Assembly (NCBI RefSeq): GCF_022179405.1 | Contig: NZ_BPQT01000015.1 | Coordinates: 1-64,000, forward strand | DNA from: Methylobacterium marchantiae | GTDB lineage: Bacteria > Pseudomonadota > Alphaproteobacteria > Rhizobiales > Beijerinckiaceae | Direction of reading: 5' to 3' | DNA length: 64,000 bases | Part shown: piece after piece, positions 36,711 to 46,288 of the stretch | Layout of the letters: each line of letters starts with the position of its first letter | Position numbering within the stretch: position 1 is the stretch's first letter | Position numbers and translations under genes: made by a program | The notes under the pieces: generated by a model | Databases searched by the model: none | The model's input: only the letters and a program-made list of their open reading frames with translations | What the model was told of the DNA's origin: nothing

Positions 36711-37970
36711 TCAGACCCGCCGCATCACCAGCGACGCATTCGTCCCGCCGAACCCGAACGAGTTCGAAAGCACCACATCCACCTGCTTGCGCTTGGCTTC
36801 GTGCGGCACGAGGTCGATTGCCGTCTCCACGGAGGGGGTATCGAGGTTGAGAGTCGGTGGCATCACGCCGTCGCGGATGGTCAGCACCGAAAAGATCGCC
36901 TCGATGGCGCCGGCCGCGCCAAGAAGATGGCCCACGGCCGATTTGGTGGAGGACATGGCGGCCTTGCCGGCATGGCCACCCAGCAGGCGCTCCACCGCCT
37001 TGAGTTCCAGTTCGTCGCCCATGGGCGTCGAGGTGCCATGGGCGTTGATGTAGTCGATGTCGGACGGCTGCAGACCTGCGCGCTTCACGGCGGCGCTCAT
37101 GCAGCGGAAGGCGCCGTCGCCGTCCGGGGCGGGCGAGGTGATGTGGTAGGCGTCACCCGTGAGGCCGTAGCCGACCACCTCGGCGTAGATCCTGGCGCCG
37201 CGGGCCTTGGCGTGCTCGTATTCCTCAAGCACGACGACGCCAGCGCCCTCGCCCATGACGAAGCCGTCGCGGTCCTTGTCGTAGGGGCGGGAAGCCTTGG
37301 CCGGCTCGTCGTTGAAGCCGGTGGAAAGAGCGCGGCAGGCGGCAAAGCCCGCAAGCGCGAGGCGGTTCACCGGAGACTCCGCGCCGCCGGCCACCATCAC
37401 GTCGGCATCGCCGAACTGGATCAGCCGGGCCGCGTCGCCGATGGCGTGCGCCCCGGTGGAGCAGGCGGTGACGACCGCATGATTTGGTCCCTTCAGCCCA
37501 TGCGCGATCGAGACCTGGCCGGAGGCGAGGTTGATGATGCGGCCGGGAATGAAGAACGGTGAGATCCGTCGCGGCCCCTTGTCGTGCAGGGTCACGGAGG
37601 CGTCGTAGATGCCCCCGATCCCGCCGATGCCGGAACCGATCATCACGCCGGTGGCGCATTGATCCTCGTGGGAGGTCGGGTGCCAGTCGGCATCGTCGAG
37701 GGCCTGACCGGCCGCGGCCATAGCGTAGACGATGAAGGGATCGACTTTGCGCTGCTCCTTCGCCTCCATCCACTGGTCGGGATTGAAGGTGCCGTCGTTA
37801 CCGTCTCCGAACGGGACCGAGCAGGCGATGCGGCAGGCGAGATCGGAGACGTCGAAGGCTGTCACCTGCGACGCTCCGCTATCTCCCGCGATCAACCGGC
37901 TCCAGGTGGTCTCGACGCCGCTTCCCAGCGGCGTCACCATGCCTAAGCCCGTCACCACAACCCGACGCAT
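36711..37970 (-). CDS. fabF: 3-oxoacyl-[acyl-carrier-protein] synthase II
   Basis: Elongates fatty acyl-ACP by condensation with malonyl-ACP. ATG 37970 (MRRVVVTGLGMVTPLG) is the family start; the frame is open to 38003. At 419 aa it is full length. The active-site Cys is in VVTACSTGAHAIG and the two histidines are in INAHGTSTPMGD and KSAVGHLLGAAGAIEAIF; the C-terminus is SNSFGFGGTNASLVM. It lies 94 bp downstream of acpP in fabD-fabG-acpP-fabF order. Confidence 0.97.
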   Translation of the reverse strand: MRRVVVTGLGMVTPLGSGVETTWSRLIAGDSGASQVTAFDVSDLACRIACSVPFGDGNDGTFNPDQWMEAKEQRKVDPFIVYAMAAAGQALDDADWHPTSHEDQCATGVMIGSGIGGIGGIYDASVTLHDKGPRRISPFFIPGRIINLASGQVSIAHGLKGPNHAVVTACSTGAHAIGDAARLIQFGDADVMVAGGAESPVNRLALAGFAACRALSTGFNDEPAKASRPYDKDRDGFVMGEGAGVVVLEEYEHAKARGARIYAEVVGYGLTGDAYHITSPAPDGDGAFRCMSAAVKRAGLQPSDIDYINAHGTSTPMGDELELKAVERLLGGHAGKAAMSSTKSAVGHLLGAAGAIEAIFSVLTIRDGVMPPTLNLDTPSVETAIDLVPHEAKRKQVDVVLSNSFGFGGTNASLVMRRV

Positions 37971-38064
37971 CGCGTTATCCCGAACCGGTCCCGTCATTAT
38001 CACACCAAATGGCGCACGGGGGTTTCACGCCCCGTTTGTCTCTGCGCCCTTTGTCCTGTCGCCC

Positions 38065-38301
38065 TTAGGCGGAGTTCTTCTCAAGGAACTTCACGGCATC
38101 GCCGACCGTCTGGATGGTCTCGGCGGCGTCGTCAGGGATCTCGACGTTGAACTCTTCCTCGAACGCCATCACGAGCTCGACGGTGTCGAGGCTGTCGGCG
38201 CCGAGATCATCGATGAAGTTCGCGCCCTCGACCACCTTTTCCGGCTCAACGCCGAGGTGCTCGACAACGATCTTCTTCACGCGCTCAGCGATATCGCTCA
38301 T
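38065..38301 (-). CDS. acpP: Acyl carrier protein
   Basis: A 78-residue acidic carrier. The phosphopantetheine Ser is in [20 protein letters not shown] (the DSL motif). It is complete, with start [17 protein letters not shown]. The 300-bp gap to fabG upstream is large enough for its own strong promoter, as is usual for acpP. Confidence 0.98.
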   Translation of the reverse strand: MSDIAERVKKIVVEHLGVEPEKVVEGANFIDDLGADSLDTVELVMAFEEEFNVEIPDDAAETIQTVGDAVKFLEKNSA

Positions 38302-38601
38302 CGTTCCTGGTCCTTAGCTATTCGATCGTGATGGTGAAGGCGCCGTGGCCGCTATCCCGCTGATGCGGATTTCTGGAAGCGGCCGGTGTCCGATCGCGCG
38401 TGGTCTTGAGAACCCGCAACACGCTGAACCGTCAACCCCCCTCGCACGGCAGCCGGGGTGGTAGCACAGGGTTTTGGCGCTGGCGAGGGGCGGTTCACAA
38501 ACCGTTCATCGCTGTGGCTTTTTCGAGCGAACGGACGAGATTTTCAGTGTGCGATGCAGCAATTCCCTGCCTTCCTCCGCGGGAAGAAGGGCGGGTGATC
38601 G

Positions 38602-39342
38602 CTAATACATCGCCATACCGCCGTTGACGTGCAGGGTCTGGCCCGTCACGTAGGCCGCCTCGTTCGAGGAGAGATACACCGCAGCGGCGCCGATCTCCTC
38701 GCCGGTGCCGAGGCGATTCATTGGAACGCGGGTGAGGATGCCCTCGCGCTGCTTCTCGCTGAGCACATCCGTCATCGGTGAGGTGATGAAGCCCGGCGCG
38801 ATACAGTTCACAGTGAGGTTGCGGGTGGCGACTTCCGCCGCCAGGGCCTTGGTCATGCCGACGAGGCCGGCCTTGGCGGCGGCATAGTTCACCTGCCCCG
38901 GATTGCCGGTGGCGCCGACCACGGAGCCGACATTGACGATGCGGCCGTGGCGCCGTTTCATCATGCCCTTCACCGCGGCCCGCGAGAGCCGGAACGCCGC
39001 CGTGAGGTTCACGGCGATCACCGCATCCCACTCGTCGTCCTTCATCCGCAGCATGAGATTATCGCGGGTGATGCCGGCATTGTTGACGAGGATATCGAGC
39101 CCGCCAAGGGCCGCTTCGGCCGCTGGGACCAGGGCCTCCACGGCGTCCTTGTCGGACAGATTGCCTGGCACGACGTGGATGCGCTCGCTGCCGAGTTCTG
39201 CAGCAAGGGCCTCCAGCGCCTCGGCGCGGGTCCCGGAGATCGCCACGATGGCGCCTTGCGCATGCAGCGCCTTGGCGATCGCACCGCCGAGTCCGCCGGT
39301 CGCGCCGGTGACGAGGGCCTTTCGGCCGGTCAGGTCGAACAT
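38602..39342 (-). CDS. fabG: 3-oxoacyl-[acyl-carrier-protein] reductase
   Basis: NADPH-dependent reduction of 3-oxoacyl-ACP. The start is ATG 39342 (MFDLTGRKALVTGATGG), with AGGA upstream; the frame is open far back into fabD but that part is not this protein. At 246 aa it is a short-chain dehydrogenase with the glycine motif TGATGGLG, NNAG and the catalytic Ser-Tyr-Lys (NVGSVVG, YAAAKAG). It is only 14 bp after fabD and so cotranscribed. Confidence 0.97.
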   Translation of the reverse strand: MFDLTGRKALVTGATGGLGGAIAKALHAQGAIVAISGTRAEALEALAAELGSERIHVVPGNLSDKDAVEALVPAAEAALGGLDILVNNAGITRDNLMLRMKDDEWDAVIAVNLTAAFRLSRAAVKGMMKRRHGRIVNVGSVVGATGNPGQVNYAAAKAGLVGMTKALAAEVATRNLTVNCIAPGFITSPMTDVLSEKQREGILTRVPMNRLGTGEEIGAAAVYLSSNEAAYVTGQTLHVNGGMAMY

Positions 39343-39356
39343 GGGCAATCCTGTCT

Positions 39357-40298
39357 TCAGCTGAGCGTCGGGAAGGCGGCCACGTCGTCGGGAGTCCCGA
39401 CGGGGGCCGCGGAGGAGCCTGCTGCGATCCGCTTGACGAGGCCGGTGAGGACCTTGCCGGTGCCGATCTCGTAAAACTGGTCGATGCCGGCGGAGGCCAT
39501 GGCCTCGACGCTCTCTCGCCAGCGCACGGTGCCGGTCACCTGGGCGACGAGGGCCTGGCGGATGGCGGCCGGCTCCAGGACGGGGGAGGCCAGCACGTTG
39601 GAATAGACCGGAACCGCGGGTGCCTTCATGGCGACCCGCGTTAGAGCATCCTGCATGGCTTCCGCCGCCGGGATCATCAACGAGCAATGAAAAGGGGCGG
39701 AGACGTTGAGCATCACCGCGCGCTTGATGCCGCGTGCTTGCGCGATCGCAACCGCGCGTTCCACGGCGGCCTTGGCACCAGAGAGCACCACCTGACCCGC
39801 GCCGTTATCGTTGGCGACCTCGCAGACGTCTCCCTCGGCCGCCTCGGAGGCGATGGATAGGGCGATCTCGGCATCGGCACCGATCAGCGCCGCCATGGCG
39901 CCCGCTCCCGGGGCCACCGCGCTTTGCATGGCCTCGCCGCGAATGCGCAGGAGCCGGGCGGTGTCCGAAATCGTGAATGTCCCGGCGGCGGCGAGCGCCG
40001 TGTATTCGCCGAGCGAATGGCCGGCCACGGCGGCGACGTCACGGGCGAGGTCGAGGCCGCGTTCGGCCTGGAGCACGCGCAGCACGGCCATGCTCGCGGC
40101 CATCAGCGCCGGCTGGGCGTTCGCAGTGAGTGTCAACTCCTCCACCGGCCCCTCGAACATCAGCATCGACAGGGATTGGCCAAGCGCCTCGTCGACCTCG
40201 TTGAAGACGGCTTTCGCCTGCGGGAAGGATTCGGCCAGGGCTCGGCCCATGCCGACGGCTTGACTGCCCTGTCCCGGAAAGATGAATGCGCGCGCCAT
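39357..40298 (-). CDS. fabD: Malonyl-CoA:ACP transacylase
   Basis: Loads malonate onto ACP. ATG 40298 (MARAFIFPGQGSQAVGMG) is the family start and gives 313 aa. The catalytic serine is in GHSLGEYTALA. The catalytic His is in SAPFHCSLM, and QPALMA, PVYSNVLA and YEIGTGKVLTGLVKRI are also present. It is the first gene of the fabD-fabG-acpP-fabF row. Confidence 0.97.
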   Translation of the reverse strand: MARAFIFPGQGSQAVGMGRALAESFPQAKAVFNEVDEALGQSLSMLMFEGPVEELTLTANAQPALMAASMAVLRVLQAERGLDLARDVAAVAGHSLGEYTALAAAGTFTISDTARLLRIRGEAMQSAVAPGAGAMAALIGADAEIALSIASEAAEGDVCEVANDNGAGQVVLSGAKAAVERAVAIAQARGIKRAVMLNVSAPFHCSLMIPAAEAMQDALTRVAMKAPAVPVYSNVLASPVLEPAAIRQALVAQVTGTVRWRESVEAMASAGIDQFYEIGTGKVLTGLVKRIAAGSSAAPVGTPDDVAAFPTLS

Positions 40299-40531
40299 GC
40301 TGTCGAAAGTCCTTTGCCACGTCGTCGCACGTGAAAGGGCGGCGCAGTCGCACCGCCTGCCGCACGTGTCAACATGAGGCACTCGAATCATCGGCCCAGA
40401 ATCACCGGGACGAATGAGGTGTCGAAGGTGCCCGTCCCGATGGTTTCGACGGAGGCGCCGCGTTTCCTGCATTCCATCACGTTTCGTCGTCCGCCATCGC
40501 GTCCGGCGTTCCGGAAAGGGTCCGGCTCCGA

Positions 40532-41254
40532 TCAGGCCTCGTTGAAAAAGTCCACCGTGCCGGTATCGAGACTGTAGGACGCGCCGACGATGCGCAGTTT
40601 GCCGGCCTTCAGCGGGTCGAGCAGTGCAGGCTCCGACGCGGTGCGCATGCGGTTCACCACCCGGTCGACATTGGCGCGCACGCAATTCTCGAGAAAGTCA
40701 CCGGGCTTGCCCCGGACGGAGAGCACTGCCGGCACGATCGGCTCGATCATCCGGCCGATGGAGCCGGGATAGACGGTGTTGTTCTCGACCACATCAGCGG
40801 CCGCCTGGACGGCGCCGCAACGGCTATGACCCATCACCAGGATGAGCGGCACGCCGAGCTGGGATACCGCGTATTCCACGGACCCCAGAGCGGCGGTGTC
40901 GGCAGTGTTGCCGGCGTTGCGGACGATGAAGAGTTCGCCGAGGCCGCGTCCGAACAGGATTTCGGGCGAGACGCGGGAATCGGAACAGCTCACCAGCACG
41001 CAGAAAGGCGTCTGCCCCAGAGCGATCTCGATCCGCCGCTCGCGACCCTGCACGGCGCGGACCGGGCTGTCGGTCTTGTAGAGCCGGTTGCCCTCCTTCA
41101 TCAGCTCCAGCGCCTGGTCTGCCGTCAGGTCGGTCTTCTTGGTGGACGGGCTGGCTGCGAAGCCGAGATTCGGCATCGCGGTGGCGGCGAAGGCCGCTGC
41201 CCCGACATGGCAGGCGCAGCTGAACAGGCTGCGGCGACTGAGCGTCTTCGTCAT
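40532..41254 (-). CDS. Exported beta-class carbonic anhydrase
   Basis: Interconverts CO2 and bicarbonate. The zinc ligands are intact: CSDSRVSPE (first Cys plus the Asp/Arg dyad) and HSRCGA (His and second Cys). VRNAGNT and GSVEYAVSQLGVPLILVMGH are also as in the family. The N-terminus is a twin-arginine signal (LSRRSLFS followed by a hydrophobic stretch to about residue 33), so the folded enzyme should be exported to the periplasm, whereas most beta-class enzymes are cytoplasmic. The 240 aa include the leader. Its own promoter is likely, since it is separated from fabD by about 230 bp. Confidence 0.9.
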   Translation of the reverse strand: MTKTLSRRSLFSCACHVGAAAFAATAMPNLGFAASPSTKKTDLTADQALELMKEGNRLYKTDSPVRAVQGRERRIEIALGQTPFCVLVSCSDSRVSPEILFGRGLGELFIVRNAGNTADTAALGSVEYAVSQLGVPLILVMGHSRCGAVQAAADVVENNTVYPGSIGRMIEPIVPAVLSVRGKPGDFLENCVRANVDRVVNRMRTASEPALLDPLKAGKLRIVGASYSLDTGTVDFFNEA

Positions 41255-41500
41255 GATCGATCCCCCTGCTCCCCGCAGAAGAAGCGCGCGAGGTCACGGC
41301 GTCAGGCGTAGCCGCACGACCGAGCCGTGTCGCCGGGGCGTTAAGTGGCTGCCGCGAGCGGGATGGGTCGGTGCTGCTCGTACGTGCCGGCGGATCATGC
41401 CTGAGTCGGTTCGTACGCTCCGCTTGTTGCTGCGCGTGAGCCGGTGTAAGAGGCGCGTTCAATCACGAAATTCCCGGTCCCATGGAAGGAGCCGCTCCGC

Positions 41501-41911
41501 ATGGCTCGCGTCACCGTTGAAGACTGTATCGACAAGGTCGAGAACCGCTTCGAGCTCGTTCTGCTCGCGAGCCACCGTGCCCGCCTGCTCGCCGCCGGCG
41601 CGCCGCTGACGATCGACCGCGATCGCGACAAGAACCCCGTCTGCGCCCTTCGCGAGATCGGCGACGAGACCATCACCGCCGATGATCTCAAGGAACAGCT
41701 GATCCACTCGATGCAGAAATACGTCGAGGTGGACGAGCCGGAGGCCGAGACCGTACCGTTGCTGTCGAGCTCGCCGGCTGCGGCCGCCGTGGCACCGCAA
41801 TCCTCCAGCGACGACGGCGCCGTCCAGTTCGACCGGATGAGCGAAGAGGATCTCCTGCGTGGGCTCGAGAACCTCGCTCCGCCGACCGAGACGGACGAAG
41901 AGGCGGAGTGA
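41501..41911 (+). CDS. rpoZ: DNA-directed RNA polymerase omega subunit
   Basis: Binds beta-prime and helps polymerase assembly and the ppGpp response. The 136-residue protein has the omega core [41 protein letters not shown] and [15 protein letters not shown] longer acidic C-terminal tail is typical of alphaproteobacteria. It is followed by an intrinsic terminator, then rel, so rpoZ and rel are functionally paired but not simply one transcript. Confidence 0.97.
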   Translation: MARVTVEDCIDKVENRFELVLLASHRARLLAAGAPLTIDRDRDKNPVCALREIGDETITADDLKEQLIHSMQKYVEVDEPEAETVPLLSSSPAAAAVAPQSSSDDGAVQFDRMSEEDLLRGLENLAPPTETDEEAE

Positions 41912-41964
41912 TCGGACGACGTGTCCGTCACATATCGACGATCCCATATCGAGGATCTTGCGAG

Positions 41965-41990
41965 AAACCCGGCCTTGTGCCGGGTTTTTC
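41965..41990 (+). terminator. Rho-independent terminator after rpoZ
   Basis: A 9-bp perfect stem, AAACCCGGC (41965-41973) with GCCGGGTTT (41979-41987), a 5-nt loop and a T-rich tail. Confidence 0.9.
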
Positions 41991-42109
41991 CTTTTCCGGC
42001 ATGAAGAAAGCCGTGCCATGCGGCGCCATGGGGCTGGCGCGCTCGGGTGCGATGCGGGACAACGTATGGTGAAGTGGGCGGTGGCGATGAGTGAAGGGTA
42101 TCTCGGCGG

Positions 42110-44347
42110 ATGATGCGCCAGTACGAGCTCGTGGAACGGGTAAGGCGTTACAATCCCGCCACCGACGAGGCCCTTCTCAATCGCGCCTATGTCTACGCCA
42201 TGCGCGCCCATGGCACGCAGAAGCGGGCCTCCGGCGATCCGTTCTTCGCCCACCCCCTCGAAGTCGCTGCGATCCTCACGGACCTTCGGCTCGACGATGC
42301 CACCATCGTCGCTGCGGTCTTGCACGACACGGTGGAGGACACCGCCGCCACCCTCGACGAGATCAGCGAGATCTTCAGCCCCGAGATCGGCGCCCTCGTG
42401 GACGGGCTGACCAAGCTCAAGCGCCTCGATCTCGTCTCGAAACGCGCGGCGCAGGGCGAGAATTTTCGCAAGCTGCTTCTGGCCGTGGCCGCTGACGTGC
42501 GCGTTCTGCTCGTCAAGCTCGCCGACCGCCTGCACAACATGCGCACGCTCCATCACATGAAGCTGGAGAAGCGTGAGAGGATCGCCCAGGAGACGCTGGA
42601 CATCTATGCGCCGCTCGCCGGCCGCATGGGCATGCAGGAGCTGCGCGAGGAACTCGAAGACCTGGCGCTGCGCAACCTCAAGCCAGACATCTACACGACG
42701 ATCACCCAGCGCCTCGCCGATCTCGCCACCAAATCGGAGCGGCTGGTGGAGAGCATCGAGCGCGACCTGACCGCCAAGCTCGCGGCGCAGGGCATCAAGG
42801 CGGTGGTCACAGGGCGCCAGAAGCGGCCCTTCTCGATCTCCGCCAAGATGGAGCGCAAGTCGGTTGCCTTCGAGCAGCTCTCCGACATCTTCGGGTTCCG
42901 CGTGATCGTAGAATCGCTCGCCGAATGCTACGGAGCGCTGGGCGTCGTCCATACGACCTGGCCGATGGTGCCGGGGCGCTACAAAGACTACATCTCGACG
43001 CCGAAGCAGAACGATTATCGCTCGATCCACACCACCGTGATCGGGCCGAAGAGCCAGCGCGTCGAGTTGCAGATTCGTACCGCGGCCATGGATGAGATCG
43101 CCGAATACGGCATCGCCGCCCATGCCCATTACAAGGAAACCGGCGGCAAGGACGACATCGGCGGCGTGCATCCGCGCCTCGCTACCGAGAGCGGCGCCTA
43201 TCAGTGGCTGCGCCGGACCATCGAACTGCTGGCGGAGGGCGACAGCCCGGAGGAGTTTCTCGAACACACAAAGCTCGAACTCTTCCAAGACCAAGTGTTC
43301 TGCTTCACGCCCAAGGGACGCCTCATCGCCCTGCCGCGCGGAGCGACGCCGATTGACTTCGCCTACGCCGTGCATACCGACGTCGGCAATACGGCGGTGG
43401 GAGCCAAGATCAACGGCCGCATGGCGCCGCTGCTCATCGAACTCGTCAACGGCGACGAGGTCGAGATCGCGCGGGCCGATGGGCAATCGCCGCCGGCGGC
43501 CTGGGAATCCCTCGTCGTCACCGGCAAGGCCCGCGCCGCTATCCGCCGCGCGACTCGTTCGGCGGTTCGGCGGCAATATGCCGGCCTCGGCCGCCAGATC
43601 CTCGACCGCGCCTTCGAGCGGGCCGCCAAGAGCCTTTCCGAGGACAAGCTGCGCGGGGCCCTGCCGCGGCTCGCACGCCAAAGTACCGAAGACGTGTTCG
43701 CCGCGGTGGGCCGCGGTGAGATGTTCTCGGGAGACGTCGTGCGAGCGGTCTATCCAGACCACAAGGACGAGCGCCGCACGGCGCCGCCCCCGCTCCAGCA
43801 GCCAATGGATGGGGGGGCCGGGCGCCTCAGCCTCGCCAAGGGACAGGCCATGCGCCTGACTTTCCCGGAAGGTGGCTCCGATGTCGGCCGCGCCGACGCA
43901 ATTCCCATCCGCGGCCTCGACAACGACCTGCCGGTGAGTTTCGCCCCGAATGGCGGCGCGGTGCCGGGAGACCGCATCGTCGGCATCCTCACGCCCGGCG
44001 TAGGGGTGACGATCTATCCGATCCAGTCGGCAGCGCTCGCCGCCTTCGACAACGAACCGGCGCGCTGGCTCGATGTGCGCTGGGATGTGGAGGCGGACAC
44101 GAACGAGCGCTTTCCCGCTCGCCTCGCCCTGCAATCGATCAACGAGCCCGGCGTCCTCGCTCAGATCGCCCAGGTCATCGCCGATCATGACGGCAATATC
44201 GACAACGTCTCGATGAAGCGACGCACGCAGGACTTCACCGAAATCGTCATCGATCTGTCGGTCTGGGATCTCAAACACCTCAACGCCATCGTTGCCGAAC
44301 TGCGCGGCAAGCGCACGGTGAGCAAGGTGGATCGCGTCAACGGTTGA
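42110..44347 (+). CDS. rel: Bifunctional (p)ppGpp synthetase/hydrolase (Rel/SpoT)
   Basis: Makes and degrades the stringent-response alarmone. The 745-residue protein has the HD hydrolase domain (FFAHPLEVAAILTDL, LHDTVEDT, LVKLADRLHNMRTLHHM), the synthetase domain (FGFRVIVES, RYKDYISTPKQNDYRSIHTT, ELQIRTAAMDEIAEYGIAAH), a TGS domain (FTPKGRLIALPRGATPIDFA) and a C-terminal ACT domain (EPGVLAQIAQVIADHDGNI). All catalytic blocks are intact, so both activities are expected. It is followed by a GGDEF relic on the other strand and then pyrE. Confidence 0.97.
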   Translation: MMRQYELVERVRRYNPATDEALLNRAYVYAMRAHGTQKRASGDPFFAHPLEVAAILTDLRLDDATIVAAVLHDTVEDTAATLDEISEIFSPEIGALVDGLTKLKRLDLVSKRAAQGENFRKLLLAVAADVRVLLVKLADRLHNMRTLHHMKLEKRERIAQETLDIYAPLAGRMGMQELREELEDLALRNLKPDIYTTITQRLADLATKSERLVESIERDLTAKLAAQGIKAVVTGRQKRPFSISAKMERKSVAFEQLSDIFGFRVIVESLAECYGALGVVHTTWPMVPGRYKDYISTPKQNDYRSIHTTVIGPKSQRVELQIRTAAMDEIAEYGIAAHAHYKETGGKDDIGGVHPRLATESGAYQWLRRTIELLAEGDSPEEFLEHTKLELFQDQVFCFTPKGRLIALPRGATPIDFAYAVHTDVGNTAVGAKINGRMAPLLIELVNGDEVEIARADGQSPPAAWESLVVTGKARAAIRRATRSAVRRQYAGLGRQILDRAFERAAKSLSEDKLRGALPRLARQSTEDVFAAVGRGEMFSGDVVRAVYPDHKDERRTAPPPLQQPMDGGAGRLSLAKGQAMRLTFPEGGSDVGRADAIPIRGLDNDLPVSFAPNGGAVPGDRIVGILTPGVGVTIYPIQSAALAAFDNEPARWLDVRWDVEADTNERFPARLALQSINEPGVLAQIAQVIADHDGNIDNVSMKRRTQDFTEIVIDLSVWDLKHLNAIVAELRGKRTVSKVDRVNG

Positions 44348-44351
44348 GGAA

Positions 44352-44420
44352 TCAGGCCACCACCCGCGACCTGTCCGAGGCCTTCGCCGCGTAGAGGGCG
44401 CGATCCGCCATCGCAACGGC
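44352..44420 (-). pseudogene. C-terminal remnant of a GGDEF diguanylate cyclase
   Basis: On the minus strand 22 codons read AVAMADRALYAAKASDRSR, then VVA and a stop. This is the end of a GGDEF domain (consensus ADxALYxAKxxGRNRV). Upstream in the same frame the sequence loses all resemblance to a cyclase, so only the tail of a deleted gene remains. It is wedged between rel and pyrE, 5 bp from the rel stop. Confidence 0.55.
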
Positions 44421-44592
44421 ATAGACCGTCAGGTCGCCGAACAAGAACAGTCCGGCCAGCCGGCGGCTTCGTCTCGCTGTCTGATGCCGCCGACGCTTGG
44501 ACGTGCCGACACCGCATCGGCGCGCCTTGCGCCCCCTGCCCCGCACTGCCACAAACGCGGCGTCCAAATCCTATCCAAGGAGCGCCCCTCTC

Positions 44593-45183
44593 ATGACACC
44601 AGATGCGGTGCTCGATGAATTTCGCGATGCCGGAGCCCTGCTCGAAGGGCATTTCGTTCTCAGTTCAGGGCTCCATTCCGGGGTCTTTCTGCAGAAGATG
44701 GCGATCTTTTCGGATCCGGTCCGCACCGAACGTCTGTGCAAGGCTCTGGCAGACGTCATTGTCGCCCGCTTCGGCGCCATCGACATCGTCGTGTCGCCGG
44801 CCATCGGTGGCATCGTGCCGGGCTACGAGACGGCGCGCCATCTCGGTGCCCGTGCCATCTTCGTCGAGCGCGATCCCGGCGGGCCCTTCACATTGCGGCG
44901 CGGCTTCAGCATTCCTGCCGGCAAGCGCGCGGTGATCGTGGAAGATATCGTGACCACGGGTCTTTCCGCCCGGGAATGCCTCGCGTCACTCCAGAGCGAG
45001 GCGGGTGAAGTCGTCGGCGCTGCCTGTTTGATCGACCGGTCTGGTGGGCGAGGCGAGATTGGTCTTCCCCTCGTCACGCTGGTCACCCTCGACATTCCGG
45101 CCTATCCTGCGGATGCGCTACCGGCCGAGCTGGCTGCACTGCCTGCCGTAAAGCCGGGCAGCCGAGTGATTCCCGTTGGATGA
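44593..45183 (+). CDS. pyrE: Orotate phosphoribosyltransferase
   Basis: Makes orotidine monophosphate in pyrimidine synthesis. The start is ATG 44593 behind AAGGAG; the product is 196 aa. The PRPP-binding motif is [31 protein letters not shown] and FVERDPGG complete the family pattern. The genes usually found next to it (acpS, lepB, rnc) do not follow; instead there is an AT-rich gap and an NYN nuclease. Confidence 0.95.
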   Translation: MTPDAVLDEFRDAGALLEGHFVLSSGLHSGVFLQKMAIFSDPVRTERLCKALADVIVARFGAIDIVVSPAIGGIVPGYETARHLGARAIFVERDPGGPFTLRRGFSIPAGKRAVIVEDIVTTGLSARECLASLQSEAGEVVGAACLIDRSGGRGEIGLPLVTLVTLDIPAYPADALPAELAALPAVKPGSRVIPVG

Positions 45184-45541
45184 CCCTGAAGCAAAACTTA
45201 AACTTAAGGTGGTCGATTGAAGGTCGTGCAATTGAGAAAAACAGTCGTTCGGTGAGAGATGTTCTAGGCGACTTTCATTCTGGCCTAATTATTTGCACGA
45301 TTGTCCAAGGATCGAGGTTGACAAATGTGTCTCCCGGTCAATAGCAAGAGAGATTATTGGCGGCGACTGAGGGCGGTCCGTCGATTTTCAAAAATCAATT
45401 GTGGATTTTCGTTGATTTGATCGATCAATTTTTATTGATCGCGTTGATATTTGATTAGTCAAGTGCAGGCGTGGCAGATTTGTATCTGATAATTGTCGCG
45501 CCATATGTGTGAAAAATCCTAATGAGAAAACGGATCATTCA
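45184..45541. other. AT-rich intergenic region, promoter of the NYN gene
   Basis: 358 bp with the lowest GC in the window, rich in TTGAT/ATCAA words. TTGACA (45318-45323) is a good -35, but the hexamer 17 bases later (ATAGCA) is a poor -10. No gene or RNA was identified; the base composition suggests either foreign DNA or a strongly regulated promoter. Confidence 0.55.
45422..45441. promoter_or_regulatory. Inverted repeat in the NYN promoter region
   Basis: CGATCAA (45422-45428) and TTGATCG (45435-45441) form a perfect 7-bp palindrome with a 6-bp spacer, 100 bp before the NYN start. It could be an operator for a dimeric repressor. This is inference only. Confidence 0.35.
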
Positions 45542-46213
45542 ATGAGCGCACAGCAGCGCAGCGCCCTGTTCATCGATGGGGCAAATCTCTACGCGGCGAC
45601 GAAGGCCCTCGGGTTCGATATCGATTATCGCCGGTTGTTGAAGGAATTTCAGGCTCGCGATAACTTGATTCGGGCATTCTACTACACTGCAATGGTAGAA
45701 GATCAGGAATATTCTTCTATTCGCCCTTTGATCGACTGGCTCGATTACAACGGCTACAGGGTCGTGACCAAGCCCGCCAAGGAATTCACCGATTCCGCAG
45801 GCCGCCGTAAAATCAAAGGCAACATGGACATCGAGCTAGCCATCGATGCCCTCGAACTTGCACCCCGTATCGACCACATGGTGCTGTTCTCCGGCGACGG
45901 CGATTTTCGCTCTCTCGTCGAGGCGATGCAGCGGCGCGGCGTCCGCGTCACTGTGGTCTCGACGATCCAGACGCAGCCGGCGATGATCGCCGACGACCTT
46001 CGCCGGCAGGCCGACGAGTTCGTCGACCTCGTCCATCTCATCCCGCGCGTGGGACGCGATCCCGGCGAACGGGGCGTTCGAAGCCAGGGTGACGGTCCGC
46101 CACGTGGTCCGCGCGATCTGCCGCGAGATGTGGCCGACCGGGCGGCACGCCCCAATCCCGGCCTCGAAACCCGCTATGGCATCCGCCAGGGCGACGACGC
46201 TCCCGATCAATAG
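45542..46213 (+). CDS. NYN domain (LabA/DUF88-like) putative nuclease
   Basis: A 223-residue PIN-like NYN protein. The predicted metal-binding acidic residues are in ALFIDGANLYAATKALG, KIKGNMDIELAIDAL and MVLFSGDGDFRSLVEAM. Family members are RNA nucleases acting in RNA turnover. The last 45 residues are a Gly/Arg/Pro-rich tail that may bind RNA. ATG 45542 (MSAQQRS) is preferred; GTG 45509 adds 11 polar residues. In related genomes it lies between rpoZ/rel and smpB, as here. A GAGGAGGG/CCCTCCTC hairpin (46228-46253) follows the stop. Confidence 0.85.
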   Translation: MSAQQRSALFIDGANLYAATKALGFDIDYRRLLKEFQARDNLIRAFYYTAMVEDQEYSSIRPLIDWLDYNGYRVVTKPAKEFTDSAGRRKIKGNMDIELAIDALELAPRIDHMVLFSGDGDFRSLVEAMQRRGVRVTVVSTIQTQPAMIADDLRRQADEFVDLVHLIPRVGRDPGERGVRSQGDGPPRGPRDLPRDVADRAARPNPGLETRYGIRQGDDAPDQ

Positions 46214-46288
46214 GCTATGTCGAGCGAGAGGAGGGTGTGGTTGCGCCCTCCTCCCCCGTGTGGCCATGCGTCAGTCGGAATGCTCCTA

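Noticed and set aside
41459-44422. A 987-codon open frame on the minus strand opposite rpoZ and rel
   Set aside because: Shadow of the rel coding frame; composition (Asp, His, Arg-rich) is typical of antisense frames.
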